In this document: one piece after another, positions 12,904-22,486 of the stretch
Layout: each line of letters opens with the position of its first letter
How positions within the stretch are numbered: position 1 is the first letter of the stretch
Assembly: GCF_023343835.1 (NCBI RefSeq)
Contig: NC_064435.1
Span: 41,068,603 to 41,132,602, forward strand
Direction of reading: 5' to 3'
Length of the DNA: 64,000 nucleotides
Source: Lagopus muta
Lineage: Eukaryota; Chordata; Aves; Galliformes; Phasianidae
Notes under the pieces: generated by a model
The model's input: the letters and a program-made list of their open reading frames with translations, nothing else
Told to the model about the DNA's origin: nothing
The model's database searches: none
Position numbers and translations under genes: made by a program

Positions 12904-13190
12904 TCACACAGTGCAGCCAACAGGAGCAGGGAGGTGACCATCCCTCTGGTGAGGCTGCACCCCAAGCACTGTGTTCAGTTTTGGGTCTGTCACTACAAGA
13001 CACAGAGAGGCCCTGGCATGTGCCCAGAAAAGGGCTATGATGCTGTGAGGGGTCTGGAGCACAAGTCTGAGGGGGAGCGGCTGAGGAAGCTGGGATTGTT
13101 CAGTCTGAAGAAGAGGAGGCTCAGGGGAGATGTTATTGCTCTTTACAACCTCCCTGAAAGGAGGTTGTAGTGAGGTGGGGGTCAGCAGTA
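12904..13190 (+). mobile_element. CR1 LINE internal fragment
   Basis: The plus strand carries diverged CR1 ORF2/3' sequence, with phrases such as GTGACCATCCCTCTGGTGAG, AGGGGTCTGGAGCACAAG and GAGGCTCAGGGGAGA. The usual 3' terminal repeat is missing, so both ends are truncated. It is embedded in CLC intron 5. Confidence 0.8.
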
Positions 13191-14290
13191 GCATGCAGAA
13201 CAGTGGGAAGGATACAGAAAGAGGAAATAAGAGCGTGAAAGAATTTTACCTTGGAAAAATGTATTTAAGTGCAGCCTTTGCAATGGACACTGTGCTGATA
13301 CTGACACACATAACAGTGCTCACCAGCTTATAAAACTTGCATCTTCTGAATGTGCTCCCTGAGACTCTCAGGGATGATTTGCAGAAACGTGTACTCAGTA
13401 CTAGCTAGGATTAACAATTACACAAAAATACTTCAGTATTTTGAGTATTAAAAATCATAATTCCTCAGGTATAAATGTATGTTCCGTATATATCCAACCG
13501 GTCTTCTGAAAATACGAACCCTACATTAGGTGGCCCTTTTGACTTTTCCAGCGTATCCACAAATTTTGTAAGCACAAAGATGGGAGGCAATAAGGGTAAT
13601 GGACAGAAAAGAGAGAAAAAAAAAAAAAAAAAAAGGGAAAAAAAATATAAAAGGAAAAGATTAGAAAGTTCACGTGTTGAAGTCCTTACAAGGACCCTGT
13701 CCTCCAAGGACTGAGGAGGAGTCCACCAGCAAAGCTACATCGGCAATTTCACATCTGGTATTTTACAACTAACAGGGTTGTACACCGTTAGTACACAGAT
13801 TTTTCACTTGCATGTTTTATCTGCACAGGAATATTATTTTCACCAGTGAAGAACTCAAAATGTACTGCAGTAAATGCTAGGGGAAATTTGCTTGGACATC
13901 TCCCACTTTCTGTTCCAGTTATTTACACATGCTGTGCATCACCCCAGCAGTGACAATTAATAATGAAATCAGACCCCTTGTACAGATCTCTTACAGCTGC
14001 CTGCTGGATGGAAGCCTTAGGATTCTTCCACAACTCCTGCTGGTTGAATTACTGCTTTGCCTGTGGCGGCACTGGGAGAGGCACCAAGCCTATGTAATAA
14101 CTCCAAAAGACAACAGGGAGCTGGAGTTTTTCATCCTGATCTTTGTAAACGGAGTGAGGTCTTGCTCAGACCAAAATCTCTTTCTGTTTTTAAGAAATAA
14201 TCATTTTGTAAAAAAGACTACAACACACCATGTCTTTCTGAGGATAGTTCCTGTCTGCAAGGAACTAAAGCAGGAACTAAAACTTAAAAT

Positions 14291-14725
14291 CACAGAATCA
14301 TATAAACTGAGTTGGAAGGGGCCTTTAAAGGCCATCTAGCCCAACTCCCCTGCAATGAACGAGAACACCTACAACTACATCAGGCTGTTCTGATTTATTT
14401 AAATGATTGACCTTGAATCACAGAATGGCCAGGGTTGGAAGGGACCTTAAGGATCATGAATCTCCAAACCCAGTTCCACATGCAGGACCACCAGTCTCCC
14501 CATTTAATACTAGACCAGGCTGCCCAGGGCCCCATCCAATTAAGTGATCAAAGAATGGCTTGGGTTGAAAAGGACCACAATGATCAACCCCCAATCACCA
14601 GACCAGGCTGCCCAGGGCCTCATCCAGCCTGGCCTTGAATGCCTCCAGAGATGGGGCATCCACAACCTTCTTGGACAACCTGTTCAGTGCATTACCACCC
14701 TCTGTGTGAAAAAACTTCCTCCTAG
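14291..14725 (-). mobile_element. Cluster of three CR1 3' ends
   Basis: Three CR1 3' termini follow one another in the same (minus) orientation, beginning near 14291, 14416 and 14552. Each plus-strand start resembles CACAGAATCATAT or CAGAATGGC followed by GTTGGAAGGGACC-type sequence. The third is the longest and includes ACCAGACCAGGCTGCCCAGG. The arrangement suggests repeated insertion into, or next to, an existing CR1. Confidence 0.85.
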
Positions 14726-15502
14726 ATGATAAAGGCAAAGGGAATCCCATTCTTCCCTCCTACATTTTTTTATTTATTTGCAAGCAGCATATAGTTCACA
14801 GTTACCATTCATTTGATTTTTTCCTATCGTTACTTCATTTCCCTCAGGAAATTAAGACATGAGTCTTTCTTTTTTTCCTTGCTCTAGAAAAGTCAGCATT
14901 GCTTGAGTCTTTGTACTTGTGTATTTTATACAAATACACAATAAATACCGACTAGAAGACGTAAGCAGGTTTGTAATTTCTTTTTCTGGGAACTAATCTC
15001 AGTAATTTCAGTAGAGCTGTTCACAAGAGAGAGCTTACCAGAGTTACCTTGCAGATATATACAGGCAGAGAAGAGGCAGATAAAAAAAGCAAGTGACACA
15101 ACCCTTTACTTTTTTTAAATGAAGAAAGGAAGCTAAGGGCCCTCTGTGCACATTGTGGAATCCCCATCATTTCCTCTCCACTGAGCTGAGACTCTTAGTT
15201 TGGGGACAAAGCTCATAGCTGAAAATCTCACGTTTCTTAAACTCTTCCCTTTACAGCCAAGAGGGCAATGGAAAAAGGTCTTCAGTATTAATGCATTCTT
15301 TTCCACAAGCCTATGATAGAACCATTTGTGAAGGATTAAATTTATTAAGTATGGTGAGTTTTCTTCCACTACAAAGTGACAAACAGCAGGAAGACCAAAA
15401 GACCAGGAATGGAGATGCTGTTCCACTGCATGAGATGCAAGGTACCCTTGAAGCACTTAGGGTTTGGGGGAGTCACCAGTCTGTGCCCTGCCCATCACTT
15501 AC

Positions 15503-15595
15503 TTGTCAGCTGAATTCCGAAACCTGGTGAAGAAGGGAAGGTGGATGCCAAGTGTGTCTGACTGCAGCTGGCTCAGGCCACAACCCAGGATAGCC
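15503..15595 (-). CDS. CLC-type chloride transporter, coding exon 5 (completes 210, residues 211-240)
   Basis: A short 93-base exon found by following reading phase. After acceptor CTGCTTTTAG one base completes G210, and the frame continues AILGCGLSQLQSDTLGIHLP, then FFTRFRNSADK. This fits the ClC-6/7 segment of the form SVVGAGLPQFQS...FPYFRSDRDKRDF, the end of helix F and the loop before helix G. The exon ends GAC AA followed by GTAAGT. The split lysine codon is completed by exon 6, so the joint reads SADKRSFITAG. Phase on both sides and the correct order between neighbours make the call strong despite its size. Confidence 0.9.
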
Positions 15596-17210
15596 CTAAA
15601 AGCAGTGATGTATAATTGAGAGCACTCTTCATTAAACTGTTCATAAATCAGTTTCAGCTCAAGGTAGGGGAGGACAGAGCCTCAGTCAGTGTACAGCAGC
15701 AAAGCTAGATTGGCTTCAACAGATTTAAACAAGAAAAAACTTGAACACATCTTTTAAATATGCAAAATCCTGTTGACAAAAAGCAGGAGGCTCTTAAAGG
15801 TTTTCAAATTCTTAAATGAGAGACTTAAATGGCTTTTTTTGCAAGGAGTATTGTGATGATTGATCGTGAAATGCCTTTTGAAGAACTGCATGTTAGTGTC
15901 TGCCCAAGTGTGGTGACCCATCAGACTATAGCCCCGTTGTTTCAATCATCTGCCCCCAGGTTAATGACCACAGCAGGCAAAACAGCTCTGCTTCTGACAG
16001 AAGATGCATAATGATTTAAATTATTACAATATGTTCCCAGGCAGCACGTCAAACTACATTTAAATGGGGGGGAAAAAAAACCAACAAAAATCCCTTAGCG
16101 AAATGAAAAATCCATTCACTGTATAATCTTGGAAGACTTCTCTACACGACTTAAACTAGTGGTCTTAAGGAGTCTCTCAGAGGCTTTTAGCAACTTGTGT
16201 GTTTATGTTTAATAAAAATGGTAGAGGGTTCCAATTAAATTAAGTTAAATTAGCTCTTAGTTCCTGTGTTTTGAAAAGGCATCACATTAATACCACACTG
16301 AATTTCTTCATGGAAATGTGATTCCATTCTTTGGCTCAGGCATCACTGTTACCAACCTAGCACAGAGGAAAAACATCACAGCTGCAGTCTCTGAGCTCCT
16401 AGAGACAGAGGTCTGAAGGCAAAGAAAACAAAAGAAATCTGAAGGTAATCGCTGCCTGAAAGGTTTGCGGCTCCTCTGACCAAGCATGCTCTCCTATTTT
16501 TGAAAATCTGAGTCATCCCCAAGGGTGCTACACCTCCATTCAGATAAATAATAAATAAATAAAAGCCCACAGAGTAGCAGGTCAGGTCAGCAAAGAGAAC
16601 AAACCTCAAGGATGAATGCTTTCCAAGCCAAAAAGGATCAGAAGTAAAACAGTGAACTAGCCAACAAGTGATCTACAACATGTTAGCAGAGACCAATTTC
16701 ACCAACTCTACTCAAGGTATGGTTTAATAATAGTAATGAAGTGTAGCAGGAGTCACTTCAAATAGATGGCCTTGCACAATCTCAGCTCTTGTGCAAGTGG
16801 ATGCAAAAACATGGCCCATTTTGCGTGCAGCCACCTGAACCTGCCTTTATTTTTGCACTGACCTTGCACAGCTAAAAGCAATTACAGTAGATGCAAAGCA
16901 GCCAACATTGCTCCAGGCCAATAGCAGTTTTGCCAATTCAGTCTCCCCTGCTTTCTCAGCACATTGTAAGCTACCTCATCAGTTGTCCAGATAGCTACTT
17001 ACTGAACCACGCTCAGAGTCATACAGAGAAATCCAGCCAATGTTTAAAACACACCGCATGGTTTGAACAGATGTGCTAGTGAAAAGGAGGGGACAATACA
17101 ACACCTCTGGTACTAATGCAGTGAGGGAGTTTTGAAGCCAATGTTGCCACCAAGCAAGACATTGCAAAGCCATCTCACAGTCTGATAGCTTTAACTTCGG
17201 CATTTCTTAC
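15596..17210 (-). other. CLC intron 4
   Basis: A 1.6 kb intron with consensus ends. It contains no repeat that I recognise and no extra exon; open frames here look like chance. Confidence 0.85.
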
Positions 17211-17386
17211 CCCAAATGGACCATGGGACCTTCCAGACCACAGAAGAGTCCAGAGGCTACAGCCAGCACACAGGAGACAAAGGTCCCTAGGAAGGTTTTG
17301 ATGTTAAATAGATGTTGAATAGAAGTGCCATTCAAATATCCAATGATTTCAGGCAAGCCAGATGGTGAACCAGATGGGCAAAAGAA
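17211..17386 (-). CDS. CLC-type chloride transporter, coding exon 4 (residues 152-209 plus part of 210)
   Basis: The exon opens after acceptor CCCTTTGCAG with FFCPSGSPSGLPEIIGYLNG and closes with GLFCGLEGPMVHL before donor GTAAGA. It carries two signature elements of CLC proteins. The first anion-filter motif, normally GSGIP, reads PSGLP here (residues 159-163); the serine that coordinates chloride in CLC structures is kept as S160. The second motif, normally GKEGP or GREGP, reads GLEGP (201-205), keeping the gating glutamate as E203 but replacing the basic residue by leucine. Between them IIGYLNGTSIQ matches the YLNG loop of ClC-6/7. The exon is 176 bases, phase 0 in and two bases over at the end. 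Confidence 0.94.
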
Positions 17387-18487
17387 CTGCAAAGGGAAAA
17401 AATAATTAGCAGAGTTTGTGCTCGTATCCTTCCATACACATCTATGAATGCAGTCCAGGTCTCATCTTGCTAATGAACAAGATTTGCCAGAGTTAACAGT
17501 GCATGCAAATATAATCTCTGGCAACACAGAAATGTGTGTTCTCAGCAGTTGCCACGCGTGGAGAAGGGAGAGAAGATGACTGCAGAGGGCCCACCTCTGC
17601 TCTGAGCCCTACAGTCAAGGCCCTGTATCCGGCACACAGGTTCATAGAATGGCCAGGGTTAAAATAGTCCGCAGTTATCACCTCGTTTTAACCCCCCTAC
17701 TATGTTCAGGGTTGCCAACCACTAGACCATGCTGCTCAGAGCCACATCCAGCCTGGCCTTGAATGCCCCCAGGGATGGGGCATCTGCAGCCTCCTTGGGC
17801 ATACCAGAGGGAAACCTTCCTTGGGTTACCACAGGGGCAGGTGGCTGTGAGCCTGCAGTGTTTGCTCAGTCAGCACGGCTGTACTTAACTAAATTGGTCA
17901 GTTACCACCTGTGCCACAGCAAAATCCCCTTTCCTCATGCAGTCAGACTTCTGGGAAGTTCAGTAAAACATTCATTTTTTCTGTCACCTGCGCTGTTAAT
18001 AGCTTCTCTGTAATTAAACTGAGCACAGCAGAGCGGTAAATGGCAGCAAGGCTCAATGCTCTACCCTTACAGTCTTGTAAAAGCACTGATCTGCACTGCA
18101 AGCGATACCCACACAGTGCAGCTAAAAGATCAGACTAAAACCAACAGTAGTTTTCATACGGCCCGATGGCCTTTGGCTCAGGCCCCTTCCAAACACCAGA
18201 TTCTCACATATTCCAAGAGTTGCCACTCGTATTTGTTTTACAGACACCACACACCAAGTGCAAATTGCATGGCTGCCACCATGGATCTCACCCCAGACAG
18301 TTCTACACAACTTACGAGCAGCAGAATTTAGCCTTAGGCTGAAGGCCAAAAACAGCCTCCCCAGTTGGGTTGTAAGAGAGATTTTACATAAATATATACA
18401 AAATACTTAATTAAACAATATTTGGAAGAACGTGAGATTTGGGTTACTGCAGCACTGCGGGCTCTTTGCACAAAAGACAGCACTCAC
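17387..18487 (-). other. CLC intron 3
   Basis: A 1.1 kb intron containing a minus-strand CR1 fragment (17641-17815). No other feature was recognised. Confidence 0.85.
17641..17815 (-). mobile_element. CR1 LINE 3' fragment
   Basis: The plus strand starts TTCATAGAATGGCCAGGGTT and continues with AGGGTTGCCAACCACTAGACC and CCAGCCTGGCCTTGAATGCC, the reverse complement of a CR1 3' end. It is only about 175 bases long and is inserted in CLC intron 3 in the same orientation as the gene. Confidence 0.9.
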
Positions 18488-18568
18488 CAGCACCAAGCTT
18501 GAGGACACGAGGACCATGGCCAGCCCAGGACCCAGCACACACACCCACACCAGGTGGAAGTTGCCATC
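18488..18568 (-). CDS. CLC-type chloride transporter, coding exon 3 (residues 125-151)
   Basis: An 81-base exon, phase 0 on both sides. It reads DGNFHLVWVCVLGPGLAMVL followed by VSSSLVL, a hydrophobic helix matching the ClC-6/7 segment before the first filter motif (of the type LALSLLELLGFNLTFVFLAS). The donor CTG|GTGAGT is strong. The acceptor ACTGGGCAG has a weak pyrimidine tract, which is the least certain point of the exon. With exon 4 the joint reads SLVLFFCPSG, one residue longer than the usual ClC-6 spacing. It is too short to appear as a long open frame and was found from phase and position. Confidence 0.85.
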
Positions 18569-20432
18569 CTGCCCAGTTTACAAAGAGATGGTTACTTCAG
18601 CACCTGTGTACTGGCTATACACCCTGTTTTGTAATCATCTGCAGATAGAATGTGCAGGGGAAAAAAAACAACAAAGTAAAAGTAGTGCAGTTTCTTTATA
18701 AGGACTGACACAACAGTAAGCTAAAGGCCAACGTGCCAAGTCGTGATTTTGTTCTGGGCTATTTTGTCCATCTCTGCAAACGCTGTAAGGGATGCATTGT
18801 TACTTAGCAAGGCCCTTTTGGGAACAAGAGGAAAGGGACTTTAAGAATATGCACAAGAAATCACTAAATGGAGCCCTCAGGAGATGTGCTCTTGAATTGA
18901 GGCTCCAAGGTCATTACCTTCATGAATTTGCAGCTCTTATGAATAAACAGAGTACTTCTAAGGAAACTCTTCTTGTTCCATTTTAACAAAAGAAACATCT
19001 CTTATACCATGCCTCCTCACATTTAAAATTGCCTGTCAGTCTCCGTGGGTTTTTGGTTTATTTGTTTGTGCTTGGGCTGACTGCAGCCATACTGTTTCCA
19101 CTGCTCCACAGCTCCCACATGCTTTGTCTCTTTCCACAGCACTGGGTTGAGATTCACTGTGTGTGCAGGTGAAACACAAACTTGCATTTCAGAGTTTGCA
19201 ATATTACAGCAGGTAGCCGCAGGCTTTCCGTCAACATCTCATACCAATGCTTTTGATAGCCTATAATGCAGCACAGCCAAAACAGGAAAGCACAGTGATG
19301 AGCCTTGCTCATCTGCAGCTGAAGGAGGTGAGTGGGAAAGTTAAACATTTGTGCTGCTTTCAAAGCCTGGGAGAACTTACCTGCTGTCCTCTATGTTAGT
19401 TTAATACAATACAACAGAAGTTATGATACAACTGGCCAGCACTGTGTGTTGTGGTTGTGCCCTGGAGTTAGACTGTGCTATAAATTTAGTTATACCTCAG
19501 CGCACATATACACACACAAGTATGTATATAAGTACACATACTCATATGCATGTATATATGTGTATTCATCCATTGTTCAATATATTTTATAAACATATAA
19601 TTAGTTTGTATATGAAATATATGGGGAAGTAGGATTTCAAGAGCATTGCATATGCTTTCCTCATATAAAACTTAAACCTGCCCATTTATTGGATATTCCC
19701 TTAGATATATTCAGCCTCCATCTCATCCACAGGAAAAGTTTTCACTTGCATTTCTGACAAGAAATTGAGACTTGTCTTTCAGCAACTGGCGGCATGATCT
19801 TGATTGTCCATTATCCTAATTTCACAGAATGGATTAGAAGGCACCTCTGGAGATCAGCTAGTCCAGACAGAGACTCAAAGTAGGTTCAGCCCTAAATCCA
19901 ATTAGTCAGGGCTATGTGCAGTCAGATTTCAAGTCTCCAAGGATGGAGAATCCACGGTTTCTCTCAACAATGTTTTCCCAGGGCTTGATCACAAAATAAT
20001 GAAAAAAGCTTTTGCTTATGTTCAAATTCCCTGTATTTCATTTTCCTCCTTCAGTTTGCTTAGTATTCTTAATGCACCTGACCGAGGAAGCTGATAGCTG
20101 AATGCCATACTTACAAAGTGTCTTAAGCGAAACCTAATCCCTTCTCTTTGGCATACATGACATGACAATACATGACATAGCACATGCTCCTTCCTTGTCG
20201 CAAGGAAGACCACAAGACTATAAAAACTACCTTCATCAATCTTCTAAGAAAGCCACCAGATATTAAACTGCAATTGAAGGTCAGCTGGAGAAAAGGAACA
20301 TGTCCACACAAAGAACCACAGGATATCTGACATCTACACCCATCTAGACAGGCAGAACCTCTAGTCAGTTAAATCTTCATGTGGTTTTTCCAACAAATGA
20401 GTACAGAGGAGGTCGATCTTTCTTTTGCTTAC
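18569..20432 (-). other. CLC intron 2
   Basis: A 1.9 kb intron. It holds an old CR1 fragment (19823-20015) and a purine/pyrimidine-alternating tract near 19500-19620 (ACACAC/TATATA mixtures). No exon was recognised. Confidence 0.8.
19823..20015 (-). mobile_element. Old CR1 LINE 3' fragment
   Basis: The plus strand has TCACAGAATGGATTAGAAGG followed by the CR1-like phrases GATCAGCTAGTCCAG and CAAGGATGGAGAATCCACG. It is clearly more diverged than the other copies, so boundaries are approximate. Confidence 0.7.
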
Positions 20433-20562
20433 CTTCAGGTAACTTTCCACCAGGTCCCATTTCAATTTGAAGAGAGAATCAACTATCTGATGAGTCAAAA
20501 ACCCCAGCATCCCCACTGCTGTTCCAATTAGCCCCATCAGCAGCCATCGATCCCACTCTTTT
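20433..20562 (-). CDS. CLC-type chloride transporter, coding exon 2 (completes 81, residues 82-124)
   Basis: After acceptor TTCTAG one base completes G81, then the frame reads KEWDRWLLMGLIGTAVGMLG and FLTHQIVDSLFKLKWDLVES, ending YLK before GTAAGC. This is the first membrane helix of the CLC fold and the following amphipathic stretch. It aligns with the ClC-6 segment KWMVVFAIGVCTGLVGLFVDF...LKFGVVQ. The length is 130 bases (1 + 43 codons), leaving phase 0. Spacing and order relative to the N-terminal exon match ClC-6/7, where this helix directly follows the ESLDY region. Confidence 0.93.
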
Positions 20563-21421
20563 CTAGAAGCAGAACACAGTTATTTCTCAGCCTTCCACAA
20601 AAGACCATTTGCTGCACTTCTCATACTTGTGTATACAAGTTCCACTTTCAGGATCTTCTGATTATTAATCATGAGTGCATGAGCAAGAGGCTGTTTCTCC
20701 CACCGTGTATCACAAAAGCCCATGCTCACAGTACACTAACTTCAGGTGAAAGACATTTGGATAACAAGCATCATTGATTTTTCTTTGCTTGCTTTTGTGT
20801 ATAAGCTGCAATGCAATCTGCCTTCCAGATGCTGATTGTCTGATGCCATCTCAAAACTCTTTTATGAATATCAATAATTAAGCATTCAGTAGTGCAGTCA
20901 GAGTTTACTTAAAATAAATTACTGTTGTCTTCTTCTGCAATTAATGCAATGACACAGCTTTTATTATGCAAATATACATGAATTTTTATTTCTAGTTTGC
21001 ATCTTTTGTATCAGATATCTCTAATTATGTACTGACAATAACTCTTGTTAGTTTAGTCATTTAGAACTAAAGCCACCCAATTTAGATTCAAATGCCATAT
21101 TTCTTGCATACTACACTAAGAGACAGCAAATTTCAAGAAAAGTCTCAGTAAGAGAACATTCCACAAACCTCTGCAAAGTCTCTTAAAATTGTATACAGTG
21201 AGTTGTAACTTCTTTTCCTTATATTCAATAATTTGTCAAGAGAAAAGGGATAAACACTCAAAAAACAATTTTAAACAAAGGTTGCTTGCCACTTGCCCCC
21301 CTCCTTTCTATCAAAATGTTTTCCACATAATGTTTTCCTTCTGCTAGGAGGCACCTCCCTGAGTTGGCCAAATTTCCTAAAGTTTAGAGGCTATAAAATA
21401 ATATATATAAAATAAATTTAC
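20563..21421 (-). other. CLC intron 1 (between coding exons)
   Basis: An intron of 859 bases with consensus ends, AT-rich, without recognisable repeats. Confidence 0.85.
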
Positions 21422-21663
21422 CCGTATGTTTTCTCTTGTAGCCACTTCTTATAAACTCCACTGTGTGAAGGCAAATAATCCAAACTTTCATGGGGCACTG
21501 GCTGTTCTCTCTCTTCACAGTCATAATAGGCTAAATTACTTCTGTTGATGCCACATTGCCCCCTAAAATCCTGAGGATGAATCAGATCAGGGCCATGATC
21601 TTCTGCCATCAACATTCCCTCTTCGCCATCATCCATGTGTCTTGTATAGGAAAAAAGTGACAT
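21422..21663 (-). CDS. CLC-type chloride transporter, coding exon 1 (residues 1-80, ClC-6/7 subfamily)
   Basis: N-terminal exon of a CLC protein in the ClC-6/ClC-7 class. These are endosomal or lysosomal Cl-/H+ exchangers in known members. The start is the ATG at 21661-21663, with G at -3. The frame gives an acidic cytosolic tail (HMDDGEEGMLMAEDHG), then HESLDYLPSHSGVYKKWLQE, ending TYG across the donor GTAAAT. HESLDY matches the conserved YESLDYD of ClC-6 and ClC-7, which places the gene in that branch rather than with ClC-1/2/K or ClC-3/4/5. With the six later exons this makes 387 codons without a stop. The protein is clearly diverged from ClC-6 and ClC-7 in its functional motifs, so I give no symbol. 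It may be a separate vertebrate paralogue; that is inference. Confidence 0.9.
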
Positions 21664-21728
21664 GACGTGTCTTCCAAAACCTTTTAGATGTCGAGAATGA
21701 TGTGAGCCAACTATCAGCTACCTTGAGA
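21664..21728 (-). other. Probable 5' UTR part of CLC exon
   Basis: A very good acceptor (GGGGTTTTTCTTTCAG) ends at 21729, so the exon holding the start codon probably begins at 21728 with a 65-base 5' UTR. The reading frame upstream of the ATG has no stop within these bases, but no upstream ATG in that frame was seen. Confidence 0.5.
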
Positions 21729-22127
21729 CTGAAAGAAAAACCCCATGAGGATGGGGTGGCTGTGACACAGAGATGGACTTGTTTGTGTTTGGGGTTGGTT
21801 TGCTGTGGCTATGCACAGGCCCAGCACCTTCAACACAACGAGAACCTGTCCGAGCTGGAGCTCACTGGTGAAGGAGTCACTCACAGCAGAGAGACCTTAA
21901 AGCAGTCCACAGTAACAAGACTATTGCACCTGTTCCTCATGGAATGTTCACATGACAGTGATAGGGCTTTAATTGTTTTAAAGATATGATCACATGCGGT
22001 GCTTCGAGCTGTCTGGAGATCTTGACCCAATATATAATCGCATAATAAAAAAAAATTTAAAAGCCCTATATTGCTGTATCATTCACACTAAAAAAATAGG
22101 ATGAAAACAAATTAAAAAATTGCCTAC

Positions 22128-22425
22128 CTGACTTGCTGCAATTTGGGTCTTGTACATCAGGAAGTTTGCAGGTTGGCAGTTGAAAGCAGAAGACTTGTTG
22201 CAGGTCGCATATTTACTGTAAATAGAAACCTGTTACATGCTGCAATGTTTGCCACCTCCACAGTGTGTTTTTGGTTACAGGGAGAGGAGAGCAGACGGCT
22301 GCTGCTGCTCCCCAGTTGCTGGCACATGGGTCAGTTTGGAAAGGTCTCATCTGAAGTAGTGATGAAACATAAATAGCTCCTGGTTGTCAGTTAGTGACTA
22401 GGAAGTGGTGAGAGCTCTTCATCAC
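22128..22425 (-). other. Probable non-coding first exon of the CLC gene
   Basis: In minus orientation this ends with the strong donor AGTCAG|GTAGGC at 22128/22127, which would join the acceptor at 21728/21729 across a 399-base intron. Its 5' end is set at about 25-30 bases below a TATA-like element and is therefore approximate. It has no long open frame; a two-codon ATG-GCG-TGA lies near its start. Confidence 0.42.
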
Positions 22426-22450
22426 GCCATTTACTTCTGAGATACGGGCA

Positions 22451-22486
22451 CTTATATGACGTCACTTTCTAGTCACTTTCTGTTGG
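22451..22486 (-). promoter_or_regulatory. CRE-TATA promoter candidate for the CLC gene
   Basis: Read on the minus strand, a perfect palindromic cAMP-response element TGACGTCA (22457-22464) is followed immediately by TATAAG (22451-22456). Just upstream is a near-perfect tandem repeat of AGAAAGTGAC (AGAAAGTGACT then AGAAAGTGACG). Direction, distance to the candidate first exon and lack of another gene nearby point to this gene. CREs abutting TATA boxes are known from CREB/CREM-controlled promoters; binding here is inferred. Confidence 0.5.

Larger units (their letters stand above)
12307..15502 (-). other. CLC intron 5
   Basis: About 3.2 kb. It holds a plus-strand CR1 fragment (12904-13190), an A tract near 13617-13634 and a cluster of CR1 3' ends (14291-14725). 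No exon was recognised. Confidence 0.85.

Noticed and set aside
13929-14339. 136-codon plus-strand frame
   Set aside because: No motif, antisense within a CLC intron, and its end overlaps CR1 sequence; consistent with chance.
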